Shown in pieces: positions 9,841 to 19,800 of a stretch of 36,760 bases of DNA. How positions within the stretch are numbered: the first letter of the stretch is position 1; each line of letters starts with the position of its first letter. The stretch spans positions 48,137,241 through 48,174,000 of the forward strand of contig CM060731.1 in NCBI GenBank assembly GCA_030704615.1. Reading direction: 5' to 3'. This DNA comes from Takakia lepidozioides. Taxonomy: Eukaryota; Streptophyta; Takakiopsida; Takakiales; Takakiaceae. Position numbers and translations under genes: made by a program. The notes beneath the pieces are model-generated. The model had not been told where the DNA came from. It saw only the letters and a list, made by a program, of their open reading frames with translations, and ran no database searches.

Positions 9841-9997
9841 TTGGAAGCCTCTCTCTTCTCCCACTCTCTACCAATCTATGAGTCGTCAATCTTTGCCTTC
9901 TCTCACTCTCTACCATACTCTATGGTAGAGAGTGAGAGAAGGCAAAGATTGACGACTCATAGATTGGTAGAGAGTGGGAGAAGAGAGAGGCTTCCAA
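9841..9997. repeat. perfect 157-bp palindrome (77-bp arms, 3-base loop)
   Basis: Bases 9841-9917 are the exact reverse complement of 9921-9997 at all 77 positions, with only CTC (9918-9920) between. The arms contain internal near-repeats of TAGAGAGTGGGAGAAG. The palindrome lies between the putative 5' end of the PRPP synthetase gene (about 9744, minus strand) and a plus-strand frame starting at 10053, so it would sit in a shared divergent promoter. It could be a natural fold-back locus or a library or assembly artefact. Confidence 0.98.
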
Positions 9998-10052
9998 GGT
10001 TACGGGCTACGACGAGAGACACATAAGCTAAATCGAGAGAACGAAAACCCTC

Positions 10053-10480
10053 ATGCTGGTGCAAAGAGAGTTTGCTAGGTGGCTTCTTAGGATCCTATCT
10101 TGCGAACTGCTTAAGCTAATCTTGTGCTGGTACGGGTACCTGATTGCCTCCCTTAGTAGGGAAAAGATCCCTCCTGTGGAGCGCTTCAAACTTTTGAAGA
10201 AGTTGCTTCCAGTGAGTCTTCAAGATTGCAAGAGATTTCAGGGTAAGTGCACTAACTGGAAGAACCAAGCATGAATGAACTTGTTGCCCTTTCTCAGAGC
10301 CTCCAGACCTGCAGGTATAGGACAGAGATTGAATAGGATTCTCAATACTACTTGTGTTTGCAGAGGAGGCAGCTGCCTTGATTTTTGGAAGAAACCAAAT
10401 ATGCCACTCAACAGGGCTGGAGGACACGGTCAAGCGGATGGATCTCAACACTCGGCTATTGGCCTTGGTACCGCCCACAA
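10053..10480 (+). CDS. two-exon gene fragment of unknown function
   Basis: Exon 1 (10053-10242) starts MLVQREFARWLLRIL and is rich in Leu and Arg, continuing through EKIPPVERFKLLKKLLPVSL. It ends at a strong donor (GGTAAGTGC). Exon 2 (10364-10480) follows an acceptor TGTTTGCAG and reads EEAAALIFGRNQICH and LEDTVKRMDLNTRLLALVPP, ending at a possible GTAATT donor. The phases of the two exons agree. The start ATG is the first after an in-frame stop. A LINE fragment begins about 8 bases after the exon 2 donor, so later exons are displaced or lost; the frame at 11896 might be one. The gene is arranged head-to-head with the PRPP synthetase gene. I do not recognise the family. Confidence 0.45.
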
Positions 10481-10488
10481 GTAATTCT

Positions 10489-11040
10489 TGGCTGACAAGA
10501 TCATTGGGAGGAAAGTAATTGTATGCGGTAGAGCTGTTAATTGGTGGACCAATGACATTAAGCTCAAGATAGCTGAGAGACGGGTCCTCTTTAAAGAGTG
10601 TTGCAATTTGAAAACCAACAAAGAATTGTGGGCTAAGTACTCGGATCCGCAGAGATATCAATAAGCTTGTTAGGTCCAGAAGAAATTATACTGGGACAAG
10701 CTATACAGTGACATAAACTCCAACCGCCAGGGTGGTATGACAAGAGATTCTGGTTGGCCTTCAACGTTTGTACAAGCCGAAAAAAACTGTCAGCAAGTAC
10801 AAGCGCCGAGGACTACTAAGGGTGCAGTGGTGACTTCAACGTTTGACATTGTCGAAACCTTTGAAATTCACTACAGTACCCTTGGCAGAATTTCTAGGTC
10901 TAACAATGAGGGTTCCGATGAAGTATGGAAGGACACAGTTGGAAAAGCTGTTCCTATGGTTCAAGACAGCCTTGATAAACTGGAGTTTATTTCAAAGGCT
11001 TACAACGCTCCCCATGAGTTCTTCTGAAATTGTGGAAGCA
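10489..11040 (+). mobile_element. LINE family B fragment, internal part
   Basis: This matches the segment of family B between the endonuclease and reverse transcriptase (GCTGACAAGATCATTGGGAG..., KLYWDKLYS region), as also seen in minus orientation at 22560-23070 and in plus orientation at 28487-28935. It has lost both ends: it starts within ORF2 and stops at GTGGAAGCA, directly against copia sequence. Several frame breaks show that it is old. No target duplication was found. Confidence 0.85.
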
Positions 11041-11870
11041 CGATGGCCAAGCTTAACAGAACCCTACCTAACTAAACCTGAGCTGACTTGTAACACTCCC
11101 ACTCAGCGAAGATGGAGGCTTAACCCAATCAGTTCCATGCATCTAGAATGCCTTTCTTTAGATAGAGCCTTTGTGAGTGCATCAGCTGCCATGTCCTCAG
11201 ATTACAGAAAACCAACTCAATCTCCAAACCAATCTTTTCTCTCTAATGAAACGATGTTTGATATCTATGTGCTTGGTCCGGGCATGATAAACAGGATTCT
11301 TGCTGAGCTCAATGCTGCTCCTGTTATCAGCATGCATTTTCGTTGGCTGTTCTTGACTGAAGCCAAGTTCACCAAGAGCCTTCGAATCCAAATGGCTTCT
11401 TTAGCCGCATGAGTTAGAGTCATATACTCTGACTCAGTCGAGGGACAGAGCAGTGGTGTGCCGTCTTTTGCTGCTCCAGCTCACAGCACCTCGACTCGTT
11501 ACACAGCAGTAGGCAGATATGGATCTCCTCTCATCTGTGTCTCCTGCCCAATCTGCATCACTGTATCCTTCTAGTGATGCTCCAGTGTCCTGCTCGTTGT
11601 AAGTTAGACATGTATCCGCAGTCCCTTTCATATATCTAATCACCCTCTTGAGTGCTTTCCAATGCTGAGGTCCTGGGTTGTGCATGAACTTACTAAGCAC
11701 TCCGACTGAACAGGCAATGTCTAGCCTGGTGCCAATCATTGCATACATCAGAGATCCCATGGCTTGCTGATACGGAACCTTAGCCATTTCCTCAATCTCA
11801 CTCGGAGATTTTGGCTCCATTTCCTTACTCAACTTGCAGCCGGTTTCCGTTTTCGTTCTAATTAACAGGA
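11041..11870 (-). mobile_element. Ty1/copia LTR retrotransposon fragment (reverse transcriptase end and RNase H)
   Basis: Read on the minus strand from about 11870, the frame covers the end of the reverse transcriptase (YQQAMGSLMYAMIGTRLDIA), the connection (HWKALKRVIRYMKGT) and RNase H (GYSDADWAGDTDERRS, GAVSWSSKRR). After a break near 11430 it continues with the RNase H C-terminal part (MHADNRSSIELSKNP, HARTKHIDIKHRFIRE) and a short tail ending near 11115. A TGTTACAAG start of a 3' LTR follows a GTGGGAG purine tract at about 11095, but only about 55 bases of LTR remain before the LINE junction at 11040. The gag, protease, integrase and most of the reverse transcriptase are absent. It is a dead fragment. 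Confidence 0.9.
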
Positions 11871-11895
11871 AGTTGTATGTATTGGCACAGAGGGT

Positions 11896-12315
11896 ATGGA
11901 GTTGGCCTGCATTCTATTTGAGAAGAGGCACTTGATATGCAAGGAAGGGTTAGGCGAGTGGCGTCTGGTAAGCCTCTACCTGCACTTTATGGACAACGCA
12001 GAGTACTATTGGAAGCGTGAGCCGAGCTATTTGATGCACAATGACGACTTTTTGCGAACAATTAGCGACATTTATCAGTTAAAGATTCCTTTCCATGAAA
12101 TCAAGGGTGAATTGCTAAAATGGTGGGACTTGGGTTTGGAGATTGGGCCACTGCCCTGGGGTTATATTACCAATAAGGACATTGCCACGTCATTCCAAAC
12201 TGGCTTGGAGCTGCAGATATACCCCGCGGCGCTCCTTGACAGTCTCCCTGCAATGATGTTGAACCTTGGGGATTGTTTAGCAGCCGTCTGCACATCAGGG
12301 GAGGTCTCCACATGA
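11896..12315 (+). CDS. orphan reading frame, 139 residues
   Basis: An open frame with ordinary protein composition (CILFEKRHLICKEGLGEWRL, YYWKREPSYLMHNDDFL, LLKWWDLGLEIGPLPWG) ending TSGEVST. An acceptor-like TTCTAATTAACAG at about 11871 precedes it and the frame is open from there, so it could be a 3' exon rather than a gene with its own start. It sits between the copia fragment and the right arm of the inverted repeat. No family was recognised. It may belong to the plus-strand gene begun at 10053, although the phase after its second exon does not match directly. Confidence 0.35.
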   Translation: MELACILFEKRHLICKEGLGEWRLVSLYLHFMDNAEYYWKREPSYLMHNDDFLRTISDIYQLKIPFHEIKGELLKWWDLGLEIGPLPWGYITNKDIATSFQTGLELQIYPAALLDSLPAMMLNLGDCLAAVCTSGEVST

Positions 12316-12419
12316 TAGTGTTGATGCTATCCTTTCCCACTCTAAGAGTAAGGGATTTTGGTATCACTTGGGTCAATTATTTGCCAAAACAATCTCTTCT
12401 CTTACCACAGACATATTCT

Positions 12420-13998
12420 GACTGCTCTGTGAGTAGCATATTCCAGTAGCTATGATTAGTGAGCTCCTTGGACTCCTTATCTCTGGAGACAAATGTGGCT
12501 GCTTCCAATTGAAGCCTGGTGCAGTGCTGGTCTGACCCTGGAAGGAAGGGTTGATGAGATGAGGTTTTGTAGGAGGTAGGATTCTTAACAGATTAAAACC
12601 TTTTGGAACAAAAGAAGGCCAGTGTGTGATGACAGATTTGAATTGAGACATTTTTGTTGCCATTTCGATTTTTATCTGTAAATGTGAATTGGTTAATACA
12701 TTACTTATCACCACTTGCAGTCCTGGATTTCGACTTGACTCTGCAGGTGTTTGTGGGTTGTACAGTAATCATACATTATAGGGCTTCATTATCTTATGTG
12801 CATGGACTAGTTTTTGTGAAAGTTACTGGCCCTTATGGAAGTGGATACCACAGATGCACTATTCAGCAGACCTTACCTACTTTTCCTAGGGTCGCTTATC
12901 CCCCAGTGGTCATGTTTTAGGCAACATGTTTTCATGAGGAGAACTACATCCCCATGATGTGTAAGGGTCATGATTCTTGGTTGCATAGATGATTCATGTA
13001 GCGGGTGCTAGTTGCCAACTGCTAGATTATAAGACACTGTGTCAGGCAGGGCACTTACATACTCTGGCTGCAGTGCAATAGGTATTGCTCTGCTGAAAAG
13101 GGAAAATGTGCTTTACATAAGTGCATGTATAAGTGAGTTGGGGTTGTGACAGAGCGATTTTACGCCGTGGGTCACCCAACCCTTAACTGGCTGAGTGCAG
13201 GCTGATTGAAATACCACAGCATAGGTGTCTGGCAAATATTAGCTGAGGAGCCTTGGCGGGACTGCAGTGGGGAGGTTGGTCAGGTGCAATAGCAGCTGTG
13301 TACCCTCTACGTTCTGTTGCAACCACTGCTTGACAGGTGAAAATCAACCTCAAACAGCCCCAAAACCAGGGTCTGCAAGTCGGCGAATGTAACAGTCATC
13401 GTAATATCTCCGAGTGAACAAAGGAAACTATCTTGTCCAGCCTGTCCATGGACATGCAGGGTTTATCATAAACTCAGGTGAAAGTAGTAATTGAAGTCCT
13501 ATACATTCCATATTCTCAAGAAACTGGTGGGAGAGCCCAGTGCTTGGAAACATCCTTAAGACTTCGACCACTTTCTTTAATGTGTGTTTAAATGCTGGAT
13601 CATGGCCTTGGCTCTGAATGTTAACAATCACACCAAGTTATTAACTCGTCTGTGGACCAAAAAGGTTCAAGTCCCAGGACAGGGCGTGGATGCAAAAGTC
13701 GCACAGTGGTGGTTTGCAGTGACAATATGTTTGCCACAAGCTGCTCCAAAAGGATGTCTGGCCCCAACTCAGGCAGCCAGTGGACAGAAAAGAGTGGCGT
13801 GTAAGAATCTGCCTGATAGGTGTTGATTGTTACTTTGACTTCTTTGCCGTGGTTCAACCTTCCTCCTCTTCAGATTCATCTTGCAATGCCAGTTCCTGTA
13901 GCTCTCTTTTGTCGACAAAACGATCCCCACCTCTTCATCTAGCACAATGCACTCAGAGTACCTGCCAAACCATTCATACCATCGCTTTGCCACGTAAT
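12420..13998 (-). repeat. large inverted duplication, right arm
   Basis: This is the reverse complement of 4837-6509, shorter mainly by the 84-base block found only in the left arm. At its inner edge it carries the last codons and stop of the PRPP synthetase gene (SSIFQ, about 12424-12450, plus strand) without any further exon, so that copy is truncated. At the outer edge the DCC-like exon continues uninterrupted to 14080, so that junction is ancestral. The reading frames within it mirror those of the left arm. Confidence 0.92.
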
Positions 13999-14080
13999 TA
14001 TACACAGCATCTCGGATGGGTGCCTGGAAAACCATCAGGATCATTGGGGCTGAATAAGGTGGAGGCAGATAGGATGCCAC
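13854..14080 (-). CDS. last exon of a DCC (DUF393) thiol-disulfide oxidoreductase-like protein
   Basis: After an acceptor CTAG at 14081-14084 (minus strand) the exon reads VASYLPPPYSAPMILMVFQ, then APIRDAVYNYVAKRWYEWFG. This closely resembles the C-terminus of the DCC/DUF393 family (pattern P-x-RDAVYD-x-VAK-x-RY-x-WFGR). It ends in an acidic tail (DESEEEEG) and a stop at 13854-13856. One base is missing after DEEV (GTGGGG here, GTGTGGG in the left-arm copy), so the tail is out of frame in this copy as sequenced. Upstream exons with the expected Cys-x-x-Cys motif should lie to the right of 14.1 kb but were not identified. The role of the family is a predicted thiol redox activity. Confidence 0.55.
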
Positions 14081-14084
14081 CTAG

Positions 14085-15089
14085 CTGCCATGGAACACTC
14101 TGCAAATTAGAACACATTTCCCTATACTCTATGCTCTCTCTCGTCCTGGTCTGCCCCAGTGCCTGGCAGGTACAGCATCAGACACTGGCTCTATACAACG
14201 TTTAGTAGTTCTCCGATTTATGTGCTTCTACGGTTTATATTTCAGTGGGTATTTAAATTGTAATACTTACATCCCTTGGGACTCTCCTTGCAACCCATAC
14301 TACACCATTTGTCTCTGCTTGTACCAAACTCAGACTCTCCATCTAAAGTAGGTGAGGTTGCATGAGGATCTGTATGTATGCAGGTGCAAGGGAGGGGGGC
14401 TAGAGAAAATGGGGGAGAGAAGATGAGGGTCTGTACCGTCACACCCTCACCATGCACCTGGCTTGTCACCGCAGAGGCACGTGGCACTACCATTGTTAGA
14501 GAGGTCGACACATGATGTTTAATTCCACAGAGAGCCTTGGTTAGTGGCTCATATAAAAGAATCTATATTTCTTAACCAAATTTGGTGACTGGATGAGCCA
14601 TGAAAGGCGTTGTGCAGCCTGGTCAAATGGACGTGCATCTGCAACAGCATGTCAGCCCAGTCGAAATCCTTGGCTATGTTCCAATTTCACCTTTTACAGG
14701 AGTGAATCACAATAGGGCCTCCAACAGATGCAAAACAGCGAAGAACGACAGATTGATAGAAGGGAGAGGGAGAGACAAGTCATTCTATAAGGTGGCTGAG
14801 AACTTCGCCACTTCCCCAAAATGTTAAGAAACTGTCTTTATGAACCATGGCTTCCTTTGCATTGTTGCTGGGTGCATGTGGTCTCTGTCTCCTCACTCAT
14901 GTCTCTGGTGTCCCCATGAAAATGGGGCTTTGTAAAAGATTGAGATTTACAGTGCGCCAAACAGGCAAAGGGTTATGGTGGTCATCACAGGCAACATGGA
15001 AAGAGATTATATGTATAATGTTGCACAGATTGTCCTGCAATGTCCTTTAACTTTCTCTCGCATGCTTGTGACTATCCTGTCTGATGTCT
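14085..15089. other. probable introns or flank of the DCC-like gene, nothing firm
   Basis: The open frames here (for example at 14242-14511 and 14600-14827) lack recognisable family features. A minus-strand stretch around 14710-14765 translates in part to VVLRCFASVGGPI, which faintly resembles the region before the DCC C-terminus, but no splice pair supports it. Confidence 0.3.
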
Positions 15090-15475
15090 GGGTGATGTCT
15101 GGGTCCTCCATGAGTCAGTGCAAAAGTATTGAGTGATGGGTCCCTCTCTGCCTATTTTGCTGCTACACTGGTCGTCAGACCTGTGCAATGCAAGAAATTG
15201 AAGATCATGAACCATGGCTACCCAAATATTCTCTACTGGGGTTTCTAACTGCAAAGGAGAGGAGTGGAGCATCCATATCTTGGGAGTCAGTGCATCAGTA
15301 TTGAGTGATGTGAGTTTTGGTGCATGAAAAACTTCCCTCTCGCCTCATTTGCTGCTACACTGGTCTTCACACCTGTGCAATGCAAGAAAATATGAAGATA
15401 ATGAACCATGGCTACCATATTCTCTGCTGGGGTCTAACTGCAAAGGAGAAGAGTGGAGCACGCAATTGGTAGTGT
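15090..15475. repeat. tandem duplication, about 190 bp x 2
   Basis: Two adjacent copies start at GTCAGTGCAAAAGTATTGAG (about 15115) and GTCAGTGCATCAGTATTGAG (about 15290). Both continue through GCTGCTACACTGG, CCTGTGCAATGCAAGAAA, TGAACCATGGCTACC and AACTGCAAAGGAGA. They differ by several substitutions and small indels. The minus-strand short frames over them are repeat by-products. Confidence 0.85.
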
Positions 15476-15479
15476 AGGG

Positions 15480-16823
15480 ACTTTTCCCTGGTTGAAATGA
15501 CCCAGCTCCAGCAAGCCCCAAACTTTCGCAATGCAGCAAGATGTTATTTGGCTACAGAGTAGATGTTCATCAGCACCCTGGTCTGTGTATCAGGTGAGGA
15601 CCGCTGTTTGGGTATTTTTTGGAGCACCATTGCTTCGCTAAACTTGGCTGGTGGCTAACAGAGGTTTACAGTTTAGAGGGAGCAGCCAAGCTGTTCCACT
15701 AGTACATGATGGTTTCAACTGTAGTAAAGAATATATGGAACTGGCAAATTTTCAACACATTCATATCATTCTGTGCGGGCGTGAAGGGGAGAGAGACCCA
15801 ACAGGCATGTGGAGACGCAGGGGAACTAGAACTCAGACTTCACAGAACACCTTCAAGGTCACCTAATACTGTACAAAATCCTTTCTGGTTTTTCAGTCGT
15901 ATTGCTCATGTTGACATCACTTCAATGTTTTAGCAACAGCATCAAATGTACCCCCATACGATCCCAACTGGATGCGGCATCAATCTTATCAACTACTTTC
16001 TGCAAGGAAAAAACTGAAGGCGGTGGTCTAAGTAGAACAGCCGCCAATGAAACTGCCACACTAAATCCCCTGTTCTCAGACCGTTTCCAAGACAGTTTCT
16101 CCACCTCAACACCTCAGCGAATCCTTCCACTGCCCGAGCTTCGTGTGACTGGTGCGCGGAAGCTCTGATTGACAGATCTAAATTTGAGCTGCGACAAACA
16201 TGTTCACAGAACTGTAGCTCCAAGGATTTTACCAGCACTGCTGTCCTGCCGGGATGCTGTTGGTGTGCCTTCCCTTTCCTGTCCTTTACTCATAGCGCCA
16301 CTTGCAAAGCTCCCAAAGGTCGACACGTTGCTTTGCCTTCATGGTCCTCTCATCGCATGCCTCCACGTGCGAGTAATCTGACCGTTCGATGCTCATGGTA
16401 GAAGATCTGAACCGTCTTCTGAGAAAGACGAGAAATTTATGATAGTGCAAGTCTAGCAGTCTGCTTCACCCTCATGCATTGTCTCGTGACTGTACTCCGC
16501 TTTCCTGCACCTGAAGGCTAGACTGTACATTCTTCACCGCTTTTTGTTGTGTAGCTTTCTCAGATTGGGTTTGTGGAGGCTGTTATCCCTGGTTTATCGA
16601 AGTTCTTCACACTGTTCCCCATTTCCACCATTCTCAGTCATCTATTTGCGTGTAGTGTATTATACTCTCGGCCTGCTACTCTTACGTGTGATGATTTCCC
16701 CATGGGTCAGATCGATCTCCTGCTCAAGTAGGTTCAGACATCGCAACAAGCCCATGTTTTTTTTTCATCGCGTAGTCACTCACTGAACTTTTCAGCTCCA
16801 TCTAATTTGACAACGGATCCAAA
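15480..16823. other. intergenic or promoter region before the SMP/C2 gene
   Basis: No exon was recognised. A minus-strand frame at about 15993-16238 and its overlapping neighbour could be a 5' exon of the DCC-like gene, because they sit upstream of it on the same strand, but nothing in them is diagnostic. The last 400 bases before 16824 are pyrimidine-rich and would hold the promoter and 5' leader of the plus-strand gene. Confidence 0.35.
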
Positions 16824-19800
16824 ATGGCATCAGTCCCTATGGTGGAAGGCACAAGTCCAAAATCGACGATAGATCGGGGAGACAATGCACGTGAAGCTCT
16901 CCAGCAAGGTTCCAATCCAGTTTCTCACACAGGGTACTGAAGCTGATGGAGCGGACCAGCAACCCAAAGTTGCAAACAAGCAGCAACCTAATGGGCTGGG
17001 AACTTCTCACCCAGCTCCCAAACCAAAGGATCAATCTACAGGAGAGCTCAAGAAATCCATCTCCGAGAAATCATCAAATGCAACAGAAGGCATGGAGAAG
17101 GAAGGGAATAACGAGACATCACTGCAATCAAATGTAGGACTTGCCAAGAAGATGCTCGACAATCCGCGCATTCGGCTGCCCATTGCAGTGACTGCAGCTG
17201 TGGTCCCCTTACTGCTGATGGGTATGCTGTATATAAGCTCGCTGTCCTTCAAAAGCCAGTTTATCGTGGGCATCACCCTGGGCTTTACCGCCATGTTCTC
17301 ATTCCAGCTCATAAGCTGCTATCGCTCTGACTTGCGCATGCACAAGGTGGGGTCCCTCTCTAATTCTATCCATCACAAACAGTTGTGCAGTAAAGAATGT
17401 ATAGCTTCCCCTTCTCCAACGAAGGAGGTTCTTTCACATCATTTGTATCTTTTCATTGCAGTAGAGAAAATTGACATGGAGCCTGGTGTATGCAGGTGGT
17501 GTCCGTTGCACAAATGTCACAATTGAATGCGAATGCATTGAGAATTCTTCTTCCCAATTCTGAGTCTTTTCCCAGATGGGCCGTTTTTACTGACTTTGAA
17601 AAGGTGAACTCCATATCTTTATTCCTTTCAAGGGTCCTTACTTTGGGCCTAATTTGCTTAAGACAGTCTACGGCATCTGTTAAGAGTGCCTGTGAGTTGA
17701 TTATCTTTATGCATCTGCCAGTCAATCAAATTACAAGGCTTATAGCCATGAATGGACCACATGATTTCACCCACCATCAAACAAAGTTTACTTGTGATTC
17801 TCCACGATAGAGATACTCTTTAGATTTTGGGTTTGATTTGTGATGAACGTGTAGAATCTGAAGCAACTTGCTCAAACCAACCTTGGTAATAGTCTCATGT
17901 AGATAGTGCAGCCCTATACCCATGAGTGTGACACTTGAGGTAGATCTGGTGTACTGAGATAAGAGTGATGTGATGGGTCCTTCTGATGAACTTGGTGAGC
18001 ATGATAATCGTCACTTCATCAACTGACCCATGGTCTCAGTTTTATCCGCAGTATGGTTTTGGTGATCTTGACCTTAAAAAAATTTAGTGTTACTCAACAT
18101 TGTACTCAAAAAACTTTGTTAATAGGCTCCTGGTGTATGAGGGTATGTGTGCAATAAGCTTGTGAAATTAATCAACATTTAGCCAGGAATTAAAGCTAAG
18201 CAGATATGTTGACATTAAGGTTGTCTTCTGTGTGGTATTCAGCAACTGATGTTGGGGATGCGTGATGCAGATGGAGTGGCTGAACAGGGAAATAAATAAA
18301 ATGTGGGTAGTCCTTGAGGAGGTGAGCTGGTGGACCTTTAATCTTACTCTCCAAAGTTGTGACCTGGCATCAATGGGCTAAAAAGGAGAGGGATAGGGAG
18401 GGAGTGTACTCATAAGACAGACGTTTGCTGTAGCCTTTTGGCTATAAACCCCATGCACAGTTTCGGCAGAACAAGAGGGGACAGACACTACCTTTGTGAG
18501 GGGCTCACTCCAGTCGTGGGACTTACCTTAATATAAACAATTAGTTTGGGTTTTCCAGATTTCCTCTAAGGTGAGAGAGAGCCATGAAGAAGTATTAGTT
18601 GCCGTTCACTTCCATGAACTTACAGAGGTGCAGCTTTGGGCATCTAGTATGCAGGATATAACCCCTCCCAGTCAGGTGTGATTCTCAGTATCAATGAATA
18701 GCCCGACCATCTCCGTTTTCAATTGTGAAGTTTACTACTCGGTATCCACAGCCATTTATTTGTATGTGAGAGAGATAGATCAAGTTTTGAGACCAAATCA
18801 CACTAATTAGGTCCTGAGAAATTCAGCTTTGAGGAAGTTTTGTGATGCTGAAGCTTTGGTGCTGAACAGGCGGCATCAAAAATGATAATGGATACTTTGC
18901 AGCCAGTCCTGGACCAATATGCCGTTGGTGTCATTCATAAGTTAATTATCAAAACTGTCAAACTTGGAGTCCGAGCCCCTCGAGTTCTCGGTCTGTGCAC
19001 CTACCCTTGCTTTCAGGTTTTAAGTATGTGTCTCTGCTTTCTGGCTTTCTCTTCTGAATGTGAAAATATTCTCCTCCTCTTATCTCACTATTGGGTATGA
19101 GAGAGATTTGGCACTTCCATACTGCAATTCTCACCCAACCAGCTTGCCATTGCCTCTGTTACTGTGCGCTATAAATGTTGCATTTTTTCAATGCTGGGGT
19201 TTTTGCCTGAGTAGGGTGATAACCATCTGTCTTAATCTATCTTGAATGGTGGAAATTGATTTTGTGTAAACACTCTGAATGCATCAGAATTCCTCTTGGC
19301 CCACTCCAATGAAGGGCATGCGATTTAGTCAAGACTCAAACAGTGAGGAGATGTGCAATTGGGGGGTGTCAGGAATTAGGGTAACTGAAGGTGATGAAGA
19401 TGAGTGTGTATTGGAGGTACACATTGGATGGGAAACTGAGAAGGAATCCTTGGTTTTCAAAGTCAATACGACTGGTCCTGACTTTAAAGTTGCGGTGGGT
19501 GTTGATTCCGCCCTCTCTTTTTTCTTTTTCTTGATTTGCTTTCTCCCCTTCTCCTTTGTGAGGACCTCTCTCCTGCACCACCTCAAATATTTCCTTTCGT
19601 TCTAACACTCTCACTCTTTTTCTAACAGTTTCATTTCATTTCTAACACTCTCACATTTCGGACAGCTATTGCAGTTTCAAACTCAGATAAGTCACCCAAA
19701 TTGGATGATCTTCCTTCATATGGTAATGCAGTTGGCATAAAGCTTCCCTGACCTTGTTTCCAGTTTGTGACGTGGTGGTCCTTAAGGATGATCGGAAGGA

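Noticed and set aside
9841-9997. Palindrome as a transcription terminator or MITE
   Set aside because: No target duplication or known terminal motif flanks it, and terminators of this form are not a nuclear plant feature.
12654-13826. Small plus-strand frames in the right arm
   Set aside because: They lie in 3' UTR and intergenic DNA of the inverted duplication and are not kept open in the left arm.
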